From assembly GCA_045638145.1 (NCBI GenBank), contig JAZUAU010000027.1, positions 1-64,000 of the forward strand: a DNA stretch of 64,000 nt, given 5' to 3'. Under the pieces are notes generated by a model, which saw only the letters and a list, made by a program, of their open reading frames with translations, was not told the origin of the DNA and did no database searches. Position numbers and translations under genes: made by a program. Each line of letters starts with the position of its first letter. Position 1 is the first letter of the stretch. Below are positions 50,119-59,141 of this stretch, piece after piece. Source of the DNA: SFWF01 sp045638145. GTDB lineage: Bacteria > Bacillota > Clostridia > Oscillospirales > Acutalibacteraceae.

Positions 50119-51120
50119 ATGAGTTCAAACGTTAGACCCGAAAATATGGAAAGAATAACTAGTTTCGATCTTGCAAATGCCTTTATCGAAGAACAGATAA
50201 AAGAGGTTCGCGCACAGGTTGGGGACAGAAAGGTTCTCCTCGCTCTCTCGGGCGGTGTAGATTCCTCGGTTGTTGCCGCTCTGCTTATAAAGGCTATCGG
50301 CAAGCAGCTCGTTTGTGTTCATGTTAATCACGGACTTATGCGTAAGGGCGAAAGCGAAGCTGTTATCGATATGTTCCGCGGCGAGCTTGACGCAAATCTC
50401 GTCTATGTTGATGCTACCGACCGCTTTTTGAATCTGCTTGCAGGAGTATCCGAGCCCGAGCGTAAGAGAAAGATTATCGGCAAGGAATTTATTGAGGTTT
50501 TCGCCGATGAGGCAAGAAAGCTTGAGGGTGTTTCCTTCCTCGCTCAGGGCACAATTTATCCCGACATACTCGAGAGCATTAAGGCTGCCGAAGGCAAAAA
50601 GGCTGTTAAATCCCACCACAACGTAGGCGGACTTCCCGAAGACCTTAAATTTGAGCTCGTTGAGCCCATTAAGCTTCTGTTCAAGGACGAAGTAAGAGTT
50701 GTCGGCGAGGCGCTCGGTCTTCCCCACGCTATGGTTTACCGTCAGCCCTTCCCGGGTCCAGGACTCGGTGTTCGCTGCCTCGGTGCCATTACCCGTGACA
50801 GACTCCACGCTCTTCGTGAGGCCGATGCAATTTTACGCGAGGAGTTTGCAAAGAACGGACTTGAGGGCAAGGTTTGGCAGTATTTCGTTGTTATCCCCGA
50901 TATTAAGAGTGTCGGCGTAAAGGACGAAAGCCGCTACGAAGGCTGGCCCGCAATCATCCGTGCAGTTAATACTACCGACGCTATGTCGGCTACCATTGAG
51001 GAGATTCCCTATCCCCTCCTCCACCATATAACAGACAGAATTACCCACGAGGTAGAAGGAATCAACCGTGTCCTCCTCGACCTCACCCCGAAGCCGATTG
51101 GCACGATAGAGTGGGAGTGA
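50119..51120 (+). CDS. guaA: GMP synthase, ATP-pyrophosphatase subunit only
   Basis: A 333-aa GMP synthetase core that converts XMP to GMP. The PP-loop is LLALSGGVDSSVVAALL, followed by VNHGLMRKGESEAV, QGTIYPDILES and the C-terminal dimerisation domain ending LTPKPIGTIEWE. The N-terminal glutamine amidotransferase domain of the usual 510-aa enzyme is absent, and no separate GATase gene is in the window. Either a partner is encoded elsewhere, as in archaea, or free ammonia is used. CGGAGG precedes the ATG. Confidence 0.92.
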   Translation: MSSNVRPENMERITSFDLANAFIEEQIKEVRAQVGDRKVLLALSGGVDSSVVAALLIKAIGKQLVCVHVNHGLMRKGESEAVIDMFRGELDANLVYVDATDRFLNLLAGVSEPERKRKIIGKEFIEVFADEARKLEGVSFLAQGTIYPDILESIKAAEGKKAVKSHHNVGGLPEDLKFELVEPIKLLFKDEVRVVGEALGLPHAMVYRQPFPGPGLGVRCLGAITRDRLHALREADAILREEFAKNGLEGKVWQYFVVIPDIKSVGVKDESRYEGWPAIIRAVNTTDAMSATIEEIPYPLLHHITDRITHEVEGINRVLLDLTPKPIGTIEWE

Positions 51121-51435
51121 GTTTTGCAAAGCAAAACTCAACTATGATTATTTCGCAAGAAATAATCATATCATAACGAGTGCGAAGCACTCTCATAACT
51201 CTAAACTCATAACTATTCAAAAAAATTAGCGAAATAAGTTATCAGTTATGATTCGCTTCGCGAAGTTATGAGTTTCCTTTCGGAAACGCTGATTTTGTCA
51301 GGCATCATATAAAAACATTTGGCGGAGCCAAATTCATAACTCTAAATTCATAACTTCTCTTTTCCCGATGCGAAACGAGTTATCAGTTATGATTGCCTTC
51401 GGCAAGTTATGATCGGCTTCGCCAAGTTTATTTTA
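51121..51435. repeat. Mini-hairpin array 2 with CATAAC linkers
   Basis: At least eight small stems of differing sequence occur: GTTTTGC/GCAAAAC (51121), ATTATTTC/GAAATAAT, GAGTGC/GCACTC, TTCGC/GCGAA, TTTCC/GGAAA, TTTGGC/GCCAAA, TTGCC/GGCAA and TTGGC/GCCAA. They are separated by TCATAAC, CATAACT or GTTATGA linkers. Loops are 3-5 nt, often TTC or GAA. The 326-nt stretch has no supported gene. Confidence 0.75.
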
Positions 51436-51446
51436 AGGAGCAACTT

Positions 51447-51806
51447 ATGTCGGACAGCATTTTAAGAGAGAAATCCAAAATCTTTGCCAAAGAGATAGTT
51501 TTTCTTTGCCGACAATTGAAAGAGAATCGGGTTGAAGGTGTTTTAATCAACCAACTACTCAAAAGTGGCACATCGGTCGGGGCGAACATTCACGAAGCAC
51601 AATACGCACAAGGTACGAGAGACTTTATATCCAAATTCGAAATCGCACTCAAGGAGTGTAACGAAAGTGAATATTGGCTTGAGCTGTTATATGAAACAAA
51701 TTCTATCTCCAAGCAGCAATTTGAAATTTTCCAAAACAACTGCATTGAAATAAGAAGAATGCTTGTTTCTGCTGTTACAACACTAAAAAACAAGCAACAA
51801 GGGTGA
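51447..51806 (+). CDS. Four-helix bundle protein (S23/23S rRNA-IVP type)
   Basis: A 119-aa protein of the S23/TIGR02436 four-helix bundle family. The motif LLKSGTSVGANIHEAQYAQGTRDFISKFEIALKE matches the family core (SG.S.GANI.EA). The start is ATG 51447 with AAGGAG before it. The family was first noticed inside intervening sequences of 23S rRNA genes but also occurs alone; no rRNA is near. Here it sits directly after a mini-hairpin array. Function unknown. Confidence 0.88.
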   Translation: MSDSILREKSKIFAKEIVFLCRQLKENRVEGVLINQLLKSGTSVGANIHEAQYAQGTRDFISKFEIALKECNESEYWLELLYETNSISKQQFEIFQNNCIEIRRMLVSAVTTLKNKQQG

Positions 51807-51833
51807 AATCTCACATCCTTTTTAAAAACAACA

Positions 51834-51866
51834 AATGCCTTTCCGTTATTTATGGAAGGGCATTAT
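51834..51866 (+). terminator. Terminator of the four-helix bundle gene
   Basis: AATGCCTTTCC and GGAAGGGCATT arms with a T tract (ATTTTTTT) after. Confidence 0.82.
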
Positions 51867-51872
51867 TTTTTT

Positions 51873-52160
51873 GAAAAATTATTCCCACGGGGTAGTACCT
51901 GTCGGCTACTTGTTTTTACTAGTATTTATAAGGCTTTTGACCTATTCCCCTACTTGCTTTCTAACTATTGTATGGAGTTATTTATCACTGCTTTTATTTA
52001 TTGGATTCTAAATATATTTTATTATTACTGATAGAATATATTATTTTGTTCTTTTTAGAATATCAAGGATTGTTTTTTAACACTTTTAATGTTAGAGTCT
52101 AATCGCTCGTATCCTCAAAAGGACACTCCCGATTATTCTCTCCCATCTTTTTTAACATAA
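51873..52160. other. AT-rich intergenic stretch, no gene seen
   Basis: The stretch has many stops in all frames. A 19-codon minus frame near 52090-52150 (product ending ECPFEDTSD) lacks a ribosome site and is not called. No structured RNA was recognised. Confidence 0.5.
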
Positions 52161-52164
52161 TTAG

Positions 52165-52199
52165 AAAAGCACTCGGATCCACTGAATCCGAGTGCTTTT
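52165..52199 (-). terminator. Terminator of nagB
   Basis: AAAAGCACTCGGAT (52165-52178) and ATCCGAGTGCTTTT (52186-52199). Confidence 0.88.
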
Positions 52200-52226
52200 A
52201 TTATCTTTTAAGAAGAGTTGAGCGAT

Positions 52227-53012
52227 TTATTTCTCGTTCTTATAAATTTCCTTAAAATATTTGTATGTATCAACCTTTAATTCGCCGCAAGCAGCCTCGT
52301 CGCAAGCAATGATTCCGTCGGGATGCATCTGCAGGGCGCTGATGGTCCATGCGTGGTCTACACCGCCCTCTACGCAGTGACGAAGAGCACGAGCCTTATT
52401 ATGTCCGCTGATCAAAAGAAGAACCTGCTTGGAATCGCAAACGGTTCCAACACCAACAGAAAGAGCGGTCTTGGGAACCTTGTTGGGGTCGTTGTCAAAG
52501 AAACGGGAGTTTACAATAAGTGTGTCCTCGGTAAGTGCGCGAACGCCGGTTCTTGAAACAAGAGAGGTAAAGGGCTCGTTGAAGGCAATGTGTCCGTCAA
52601 CACCGCTGCCGCCGAGGAATAAATCAATACCGCCCAAGGCCGCAATCTTGTCCTCATAACGCTTGCACTCTGCTTCGAGGTCTTCGGCCATTCCGTTGAG
52701 AATGTTGACGTTCTCTGCAGGAATGTCAATATGGTTAAAGAAATTATCGTGCATAAAACACCAATAGCTCTGGTCATGCTCTCTGGGAAGACCAACGTAC
52801 TCATCCATATTGAAGGTAACTACGTTGCGGAAGCTTACCTCGCCTGCCTTGTTCATCTCAATAAGCTTTTTATAAACGCCTAACGGAGAAGATCCGGTAG
52901 GAAGGCCAAGAACGAAGGGACGAGCCTCCTTGTGGTTGTTGATGGCGTCAGCAATATGATTGGCTGCCCAAAGGCACATTGCTTGATAATCGTTTTTAAT
53001 AATAAGTTTCAT
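52227..53012 (-). CDS. nagB: Glucosamine-6-phosphate deaminase
   Basis: A 261-aa enzyme that converts glucosamine-6-P to fructose-6-P and ammonia. LGLPTGSSPLGVYKKLIE, FNMDEYVGL (catalytic Asp) and FLGGSGVDGHIAFNEP are diagnostic. The allosteric-site region resembles the short Bacillus NagB type. It is monocistronic, without nagA. Together with the NahK-like kinase it points to amino-sugar use. Confidence 0.95.
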   Translation of the reverse strand: MKLIIKNDYQAMCLWAANHIADAINNHKEARPFVLGLPTGSSPLGVYKKLIEMNKAGEVSFRNVVTFNMDEYVGLPREHDQSYWCFMHDNFFNHIDIPAENVNILNGMAEDLEAECKRYEDKIAALGGIDLFLGGSGVDGHIAFNEPFTSLVSRTGVRALTEDTLIVNSRFFDNDPNKVPKTALSVGVGTVCDSKQVLLLISGHNKARALRHCVEGGVDHAWTISALQMHPDGIIACDEAACGELKVDTYKYFKEIYKNEK

Positions 53013-53127
53013 AACAATTCACACTCCAAATAAAGTTTGCTTTTGTACTATCAATAGTATACATCAGTTTATTTGATTTGTCTATACCTTTCTACCGAAA
53101 TATTTCCAAAATCCTGGGTCGACCGAT

Positions 53128-53967
53128 TTATCTGCCGGCTCTATTTTTTTGCTGCTTAACGGATTTCCTGTAGGCTTGGGGTGAAAGTCCCGTAGTCTTA
53201 CGGAATTTACGGTCAAAATAGGAAACATTGTTGAAGCCGGTCTGTACGGCAATATTCTCAATACTGAGATCCGACTCTGTGAGCAGTATTTTTGCCTGAT
53301 TGACCTTCATCACATTACGGTACTGGCTGATGCTCATACCGGTTCGTTGCTTGAAGACTCTGCCTAAATATTTAGGCGTGTAGTTGAAAGCCGACGCCAG
53401 TTCTTCCACTAAAAAATCGCAGTTGAAATTTTCCCGAATATAGCTTTTAATGTTTTCGGTCAGCGTCTCGTAGGTATCGTTTGTCCTGCCGTAACGGCCA
53501 AACAAAAAGTGAATATAGCCTTCAATAATATCTGCCGTTCGGACGCAATCCTCCGGAGAAAAATCACGCTCCATAGTTTGTAGCAGACCGCTGTCTACCC
53601 GTTTTTCGAGCCTCTGCCTCTGTTCGGGGTTTTCAGTTAAAATATTGCCTACAAAAATCACGCAGGTAACTCTTTCGTCATAAATAACGGGACGGCAATA
53701 CTCATATACGCCGTTCGTGCACAAGCCTGATACAGAACGCCTGTGTCGCACGACCCACCGCTGAACAATTCGACGGCAGCGGTAACAGGAGGCCAGTCCG
53801 TCAGGATCGCTTTTCACTGCCATACACACGGGACTGTTATGAACCGTCTGACCCGTAGTACAACGGGTTTTTCCGTTGCCGCAGTTGTCCAAAAAGGTAA
53901 CACAGATATGTAGGTTCGTTCCGCGTTCCAAAGATTCAATAAGGCTACCAAGGGGAGCATACTCCAT
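53128..53967 (-). CDS. AraC family regulator with PocR-type sensor
   Basis: A 279-aa regulator. The N-terminal about 160 aa contain CGNGKTRCTTGQTVHNSPVCMAV and CYRCRRIVQRWV with several cysteines, as in PocR ligand-sensing domains, and the C-terminal 100 aa hold two HTHs (CDFLVEELASAFNYTPKYLGRVFKQ and SIENIAVQTGFNNVSYFDRKFRK). The start is ATG 53967 after AGGAG. It is divergent from the FAD oxidoreductase gene and probably activates it in response to a small molecule. Confidence 0.88.
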   Translation of the reverse strand: MEYAPLGSLIESLERGTNLHICVTFLDNCGNGKTRCTTGQTVHNSPVCMAVKSDPDGLASCYRCRRIVQRWVVRHRRSVSGLCTNGVYEYCRPVIYDERVTCVIFVGNILTENPEQRQRLEKRVDSGLLQTMERDFSPEDCVRTADIIEGYIHFLFGRYGRTNDTYETLTENIKSYIRENFNCDFLVEELASAFNYTPKYLGRVFKQRTGMSISQYRNVMKVNQAKILLTESDLSIENIAVQTGFNNVSYFDRKFRKTTGLSPQAYRKSVKQQKNRAGR

Positions 53968-54069
53968 AATATTTCTCCTAATTGCGTAAAATGTTGTGTT
54001 AATCATAGCATAAATCCATCTTTTGTTCAAGTTCTGTGTCCCTTTTTTTTACAATTTTTTATTATCTGA

Positions 54070-54078
54070 TGGTATAAT
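54070..54078 (+). promoter_or_regulatory. Extended -10 promoter of the FAD oxidoreductase
   Basis: TGGTATAAT (TATAAT at 54073-54078) with only a distant TTTACA at 19 nt. A weak -35 is consistent with activation by the divergent AraC protein. Confidence 0.6.
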
Positions 54079-54112
54079 AAAGCAAACCAAACACGGAGAA
54101 AGGAAGATATCG

Positions 54113-56821
54113 ATGTATAAACCTGTAAACATTTGGATTGATGCCTTGGATTTTGATTCCTACGGCGGATGGAAGGCAGACACGCAATTTGTCCACCTGA
54201 TGGGCAGCGGATTTCTTCTTGCGGCAGACCGTCCTGGCATTCCGGTCGATGATGCCCATACAACGGTTCAGATTCCCGAAGACGGCACCTACAGAATTTG
54301 GGTCCGCGACCGCAACTGGCTGCGTCCCCACAGCCCCGGAATCTTTAATCTTCTTGTAAACGGTGAAAACAGCGGTGCCGTTTTGGGAAAACTCCCGTCC
54401 GACGCCTGGGTTTGGGAAATTGCAGGCGACTATAATCTGGAAGCCGGTTCCTGTAAACTGACCCTCCGTGACCTGACGGGTTATTTCGGCCGCTGCGCCT
54501 CCATTCTCATTACGAACGATTTGGATTACACCCCTCCAAGAGAGGTCGAAAAGATTCGCCTTGAACGAAACAGGATCAAACAGCTCGCAGATATCGAAGA
54601 TTTGGTCGCCGAATATGACGTAATCGTTGCAGGCGGCGGCCCCGGCGGTGTTCCTGCGGCAATAGCAAGTGCCCGTCAGGGCGCAAAGACCCTGCTGATT
54701 CATAACCGTTCTATGCTCGGCGGTAACGGAAGCTCCGAAATCAGCGTTACCTTTGACGGCGCAGAGGTTGCTCACCCCCGAGCACGTGAAGGCGGCATTG
54801 CAGAAGAAATTCGCCGTCTGCGTGACCTCGACCCCGAAACACCCGGCGACTGGACCAGAGCAATGGAAAAGCTCGTCGCGGCAGAGCCGAATATTACCGT
54901 TCTGTGTGACCACCACGTATGCGATGCACGCACAGAAAATGACGTAATCCGTGAGATTACCGTACTTAATATGAAATATCTTACCAAATCCCGCTACGCC
55001 GCAAAGATGTTCATCGACTGCACGGGCGACGGTTGGCTTGGTTATTTCGCAGGCGCTAAATACCGCTTCGGCCGCGAGTCGGCTTCCCAGCACGACGAGA
55101 GCTTCGCCCCCGATAGGGCAGATACCCAGACCATGAGCGGTTGTGTACGTAACAGAAGTCTCCCCGCCTTTTTTGAGGCAGAAGAGGAGGTTGAATACTT
55201 CGCACCCGATTGGGTTCCCAAGCTTCCCGATAACGAAGAAGATTTGGGACGTGTCATTTTTACGCCTCGCATGTATTGGTGGCTTGAGGCACCCAACACC
55301 TATGACGATATGTGGGACGCAGAAGAGTCCCGCGATGCTATTCTGCTCGTTATCCTCGGCTACTATCATCACCTGAAAAACCATTGGTCGGGCAGACATA
55401 GACATAAGAACACCTATTTCCGTTTTGTCACAATCGTCAACGGCCGCAGAGAATCCAGACGCTTTATCGGCGACTATATTTTAACGCAGGACGACTGTGT
55501 CAACGGTGTGACCTTTGACGATGCTGTCTCCTATTCGGGATGGGCTATCGACATTCATCATCCCGACGGTGTCTACTCCGGCAAGGAGGGTCCTCTCTAT
55601 TTAGGAAAGAGAGTCAACCTTCCCAAAATTCCATTCCGCTGTCTTTATTCCAAAAACATTGAAAACCTGCTCTTTGCAGGCAGAAATATAAGCGTGACCC
55701 ACGTAGCACTCGGCACCGTGCGTGTTCAGAATACCATTGCCACCCTTGGTCAGGCCGCAGGTACTGCCGCTGCTATGTGTATCGAGCTTGGGGAAACACC
55801 AAGAGGAATTTACGAGCGTCATATTTGTGAGCTTCAGCAGCTCCTCATAAAAAACGACCAGTATATCCCCGGCTTTAAAAACGAGGACGAGGGCGACCCC
55901 TGTCTTACCGCAACGGCCACGGCATCGAGCGTTAGCACGACGGAAATATTTATGCGCAATCACGGTCTTCTCGGTCCTCTCGTTCCGCTTGACGTTGCAC
56001 GCGCAACCGTTTCGGCATTCTCGGCAAAAATGGGCGATATTCACGGACTTTACGTGAGACTCCGCTCTGACCTCGGCGAGCCCCGAACCGTAAGGCTCTT
56101 CGTAAAGACCTTGGGCGACCTGGATACCACAACTCCCTTTGACGATGTGTTCACGGCAGAGGCGGAAATCCCGCCCATGACCGAAAGCTGGGTATTCTTC
56201 CCTGTACACGTCAAGGTCGACCCTGCAAACTTTCAGCACGGTTCCAATCTTCAGCTTTGGATAGAGGCTGAACCCGGTATCAGCTGGCGTTCTACCGAAA
56301 AGCTTTCCTTCTACCGCAAAAACGGTGTTCGCCGCGAGGACGGATCCTGGAAATGGACTACCGGCTCCTGTCTAAATTTTGCAATAAAGGTTCCGAAGGA
56401 CATTATCGCGGACTGCTCACCCGAGGCCGTTATCAACGGTCACTCCCGTATTCTCTCCGAAAAGGAATACGAGTGGGTTTCCGACCCGACCGAGGCGCTC
56501 CCCCAGTGGCTCCGGCTCGATTTTGCAAAGCCTGCCGCGATAAACCGTATCGACCTTGTTTTTGATACCGATATGACCAACCCCGGCACCTGCGATGGTC
56601 AGAAATACCCACACGTTTCGCTGTGCGTAAAGGATTACACGGTCGAGGTCTTCGACGGCAATGACTGGCTTTTGGTTGCCGACGTAAAGGACAACTTTAT
56701 GCGTAAGCGCTTTCATAACTTCTCCGAATTAACTGCAGAGCGGATTCGCATCACCGTAAAGGAAACCTGGGGCGACCCCTCTGCCCGAATTACCGAGGTC
56801 AGAGCTTCTTTGGAAGACTAA
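54113..56821 (+). CDS. FAD-dependent oxidoreductase with C-terminal discoidin-like domain
   Basis: A 902-aa protein. Residues 1-165 are beta-rich. The FAD_oxidored core begins DVIVAGGGPGGVPAAIASARQG and continues with LLIHNRSMLGGNGSSEI and FIDCTGDGWLGYFAGA; LLFAGRNISVTHVALGTVR closes the FAD site. The last about 150 aa (AVINGHSRILSE to LTAERIRITV) resemble an F5/8 type C, carbohydrate-binding-like domain. No signal peptide is evident. The start is ATG 54113, below the -10. Such proteins accompany polysaccharide-use genes; the substrate is unknown. Controlled with the divergent AraC gene. Confidence 0.85.
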   Translation: MYKPVNIWIDALDFDSYGGWKADTQFVHLMGSGFLLAADRPGIPVDDAHTTVQIPEDGTYRIWVRDRNWLRPHSPGIFNLLVNGENSGAVLGKLPSDAWVWEIAGDYNLEAGSCKLTLRDLTGYFGRCASILITNDLDYTPPREVEKIRLERNRIKQLADIEDLVAEYDVIVAGGGPGGVPAAIASARQGAKTLLIHNRSMLGGNGSSEISVTFDGAEVAHPRAREGGIAEEIRRLRDLDPETPGDWTRAMEKLVAAEPNITVLCDHHVCDARTENDVIREITVLNMKYLTKSRYAAKMFIDCTGDGWLGYFAGAKYRFGRESASQHDESFAPDRADTQTMSGCVRNRSLPAFFEAEEEVEYFAPDWVPKLPDNEEDLGRVIFTPRMYWWLEAPNTYDDMWDAEESRDAILLVILGYYHHLKNHWSGRHRHKNTYFRFVTIVNGRRESRRFIGDYILTQDDCVNGVTFDDAVSYSGWAIDIHHPDGVYSGKEGPLYLGKRVNLPKIPFRCLYSKNIENLLFAGRNISVTHVALGTVRVQNTIATLGQAAGTAAAMCIELGETPRGIYERHICELQQLLIKNDQYIPGFKNEDEGDPCLTATATASSVSTTEIFMRNHGLLGPLVPLDVARATVSAFSAKMGDIHGLYVRLRSDLGEPRTVRLFVKTLGDLDTTTPFDDVFTAEAEIPPMTESWVFFPVHVKVDPANFQHGSNLQLWIEAEPGISWRSTEKLSFYRKNGVRREDGSWKWTTGSCLNFAIKVPKDIIADCSPEAVINGHSRILSEKEYEWVSDPTEALPQWLRLDFAKPAAINRIDLVFDTDMTNPGTCDGQKYPHVSLCVKDYTVEVFDGNDWLLVADVKDNFMRKRFHNFSELTAERIRITVKETWGDPSARITEVRASLED

Positions 56822-56844
56822 ATACAATTTAACTCTCCATAGTG

Positions 56845-56881
56845 AAAAGAGCCCAAATCTTTATGATTTGAGGCTCTTTTT
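56845..56881. terminator. Terminator of the FAD oxidoreductase gene
   Basis: AAAAGAGCC and GGCTCTTTT arms, with an inner AAATC/GATTT pairing. Confidence 0.82.
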
Positions 56882-56902
56882 CTGCATGTTAACTTTCGTT
56901 GC

Positions 56903-56931
56903 TTGAAAGTTGCGAGGCTTCTGTGTATAAT
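56903..56931 (+). promoter_or_regulatory. Promoter of the XRE-membrane/DUF4097 operon
   Basis: TTGAAA (56903-56908), 17 nt, TATAAT (56926-56931). Confidence 0.75.
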
Positions 56932-56958
56932 TAGCATAGTGAAAGCGAGGTTATGCCA

Positions 56959-57555
56959 ATGCTCGGAGATAAAATCAAGGCGGGACGGCACACAAAGGGA
57001 CTGTCGCAACAAGAGTTTGCTGACAGACTATCGGTTGTGCGTCAGACTGTTTCAAAATGGGAAAAGGGGCTCTCTGTTCCCGATTCCGATATGCTCTTAA
57101 AAATTTCAGATATATTAGAGATTTCTGTATCTGAGTTGTTGGAGGAGCAGACTCCTCCCTCAGAAGCTGCGCCGACCGAGAAAAAATCGGGACGCGCTAT
57201 ACTAATTATCCTTATAATATTAGGCTCGCCTATTTGGGCGGCTTTGGGAATAGCGGCATTTGCTGTGCTCTTTTCACTTTATGCTGTTCTGTGGTCGCTC
57301 GTTGTGTCGGCCTGGGCAATTTTCGGCGCCCTCGTTGGTAGCGGAGCAGGCGGCCTGCTTGGCGGAATAATTATTGCCATAACGAGCAATCCCATGACGG
57401 GAATCGCTCTTCTTGGCGGCGGACTTTTACTCCTCGGCCTTTCGATTTTTACCTTTTTCGGTGCTCTTGCGACTACAAATGGCGCAGTTTGGCTTTCAAA
57501 ACTGCCTTTTGTTCTTATAAAAAAATCTTCTAAAAGGGGTGGCAGCGATGACTAA
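56959..57555 (+). CDS. XRE HTH protein fused to a DUF1700-like membrane domain
   Basis: A 198-aa protein. Residues 1-66 form a Cro/CI HTH (GLSQQEFADRLSVVRQTVSKWEKGLSVPD), followed by a short linker and about four membrane helices rich in Gly and Ala, resembling DUF1700 regions. The start is ATG 56959 with GAGG 8 nt before; ATG 56953 is too close to the ribosome site. The stop overlaps the next gene by 8 nt. Such pairs with DUF4097 proteins are commonly an envelope-stress or PadR-like unit in Firmicutes. Confidence 0.82.
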   Translation: MLGDKIKAGRHTKGLSQQEFADRLSVVRQTVSKWEKGLSVPDSDMLLKISDILEISVSELLEEQTPPSEAAPTEKKSGRAILIILIILGSPIWAALGIAAFAVLFSLYAVLWSLVVSAWAIFGALVGSGAGGLLGGIIIAITSNPMTGIALLGGGLLLLGLSIFTFFGALATTNGAVWLSKLPFVLIKKSSKRGGSDD

Positions 57556-58510
57556 GACAAAAATCTGGCTTATCGTGGCAGCGTCTCTGTCGGCTCTCGG
57601 AATAATAATTTTTGTTGGTGTAATAGCCGTGAATAACTGGAATTGGGGAGGGCTTTCTACGACTAAATTTGTAACAAACACCCACGATGTAACCGAAGAA
57701 TTTTCCGATATTTTTATCAGTGTAAATACCGCAGATATTGAAATTCTGCCTTCGACCGACGGTAAGGTTCAGATAATTTGCACCGAGCAGGAAAAGCTTT
57801 TACACTCGGTTACGGTGCAGGACGGTGTGCTTGAAATTGCGGTAAAGGATACCCGTAAATGGTACGACCACATATCCCTCTTCTCCTTCGAATCCTCAAA
57901 AATTATCGTTTATCTGCCCGAGAGTGAATACGGGCGCCTTCGTATTCGCGGCAGTACGGGCGATGTCAAGGCGGCAGAGGGCTTTACCTTCAGCAGTATT
58001 GACCTTCTGCTTTCTACCGGCGACAGTGAAATTTTATCCTCCTCAACGGGGCTTGTTTCGGTTGAAGCGGATACGGGAGATATTACCATTCGTGATATTA
58101 CGGTGCGAGAGCTTTCTCTTTCCGTTACAACGGGCAGAATAGAGCTTTCAAAGGCTGCTGTTACGGAGGATATTGAGATTAACGTCAGCACAGGCAAGGC
58201 TCTTCTTTCCGATATAACCTGCCGAAATCTTATCTCCGACGGCGACACGGGAGATATTACCCTCAAAAATGTGGTCGCAAGCGAGAAATTTGACATAGAG
58301 CGCAGTACCGGCGATGTAAAGTTTGAGGACTCTGACGCCGCAGAGCTCACGGTCAAGACCGATACCGGCTCGGTTACGGGCAGCCTCCTCACAGATAAAA
58401 TAATCTTTGCAGAAAGCGATACGGGCAGAATCGATGTGCCGAGGCTCACCACGGGCGGCAGTTGCTACATTGAAACCGACACCGGAAATATTAAAATATC
58501 AATTAAATGA
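57548..58510 (+). CDS. DUF4097 beta-helix membrane-anchored protein
   Basis: A 320-aa protein with one N-terminal membrane helix (about residues 7-28) and a long extracytoplasmic part of short repeating strands, the DUF4097 pattern. The repeats contain STGDVKAAEG, LSTGDSEI, ADTGDITIRD, DGDTGDITLKN and RSTGDVKFED, each with a TGD turn. The ATG at 57548 has AGGGG 8 nt upstream and overlaps the HTH-membrane gene. Function is not known; coupling to the HTH protein suggests a sensor or envelope partner. Confidence 0.85.
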   Translation: MTKTKIWLIVAASLSALGIIIFVGVIAVNNWNWGGLSTTKFVTNTHDVTEEFSDIFISVNTADIEILPSTDGKVQIICTEQEKLLHSVTVQDGVLEIAVKDTRKWYDHISLFSFESSKIIVYLPESEYGRLRIRGSTGDVKAAEGFTFSSIDLLLSTGDSEILSSSTGLVSVEADTGDITIRDITVRELSLSVTTGRIELSKAAVTEDIEINVSTGKALLSDITCRNLISDGDTGDITLKNVVASEKFDIERSTGDVKFEDSDAAELTVKTDTGSVTGSLLTDKIIFAESDTGRIDVPRLTTGGSCYIETDTGNIKISIK

Positions 58511-58524
58511 CAAGAAGGCAGGGG

Positions 58525-58665
58525 TTAGCGTGATACTCTTAACGGAGTATTCACGCTAAGTTGTGATTGGCTTCGCCAAGTTTAAGGTTTGATGGGCAAT
58601 CATATCATAACATTTGCGTAGCAAATTCATAACGGCGAGTGAAAACGAGCCTCATAACTCTAAAC
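58525..58665. repeat. Mini-hairpin array 3
   Basis: A hairpin TTAGCGTGA/TCACGCTAA (58525-58560), probably the DUF4097 terminator, is followed by stems TTGGC/GCCAA and TTTGC/GCAAA and a GAGTG/GAGCC-type pair, joined by TCATAAC linkers. No gene is seen in 58511-58848. Confidence 0.65.
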
Positions 58666-58672
58666 TAAAAGC

Positions 58673-58730
58673 GACAGAAAAAGAGAGAACATTTCGGCTA
58701 TAAAACCGATTTGTTCTCTCTTCTGTCGTT
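58673..58730. terminator. Long imperfect hairpin
   Basis: CGACAGAA, AGAGAGAACA and TCGG on the left pair with CCGA, TGTTCTCTCT and TTCTGTCG on the right around an 8-nt loop, with two small mismatches. It is downstream of DUF6440 on minus. Confidence 0.7.
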
Positions 58731-58848
58731 ATATGGTTTTGGGCTTAGCCCATAGTTGTATTTGACCAGTCAAATGCGATGCTCGCACTTAGTAGAGATT
58801 TTCAAATTCTCCGCTAAGAACATCACCCATTTTCCTGCCTTCCTTTTG

Positions 58849-59028
58849 TTATTCGCTTTCGATAGGTGTAACTATCGGTTTTCCGTCTTTGTCGAGCAGA
58901 ACCGTCAGCCCACCGGCGTAACCGCTTGAATGATACAAATAATTAACGCCCGTTTCCTTGTCGACCCAGATTTCTACAGAGCCCGCTCCCTGACTGTAAG
59001 TCTTATTAAATCTTTTTTCTTTAGCCAT
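58849..59028 (-). CDS. DUF6440-like small protein
   Basis: A 59-aa soluble protein beginning MAKEKRFNKTYSQGAGSVEI, with the DUF6440-type core IWVDKETGVNYLYHSSGYAGGLTVLLDKDGKP. AAGGAGG precedes the ATG at 59028. A 13-codon frame with a ribosome-like site follows at about 58789-58830 (product MGDVLSGEFENLY), which is uncertain. The family is common beside phage-like genes; function unknown. Confidence 0.8.
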   Translation of the reverse strand: MAKEKRFNKTYSQGAGSVEIWVDKETGVNYLYHSSGYAGGLTVLLDKDGKPIVTPIESE

Positions 59029-59141
59029 TGTTATAGCCTCCTTGCAAATAAGAATTTATAATTTGCCTAAAATAATTATAACATATTCTGATTTACAATT
59101 AAAGAAAAACACAGAATTTTTGCAATATTTTTCATTTTCTC

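Noticed and set aside
50125..50808. A 227-codon minus frame inside guaA
   Set aside because: It is a shadow of a confidently identified gene and has no initiation signals.
52090..52150. A 19-codon minus frame ending in ECPFEDTSD
   Set aside because: It lies after the nagB terminator without a promoter or convincing ribosome site; too short to support.
54062..55405. A 447-codon open frame on minus, antisense to the FAD oxidoreductase
   Set aside because: It has no ribosome site or promoter and its product is not protein-like in motif content. The plus-strand gene carries clear FAD motifs.
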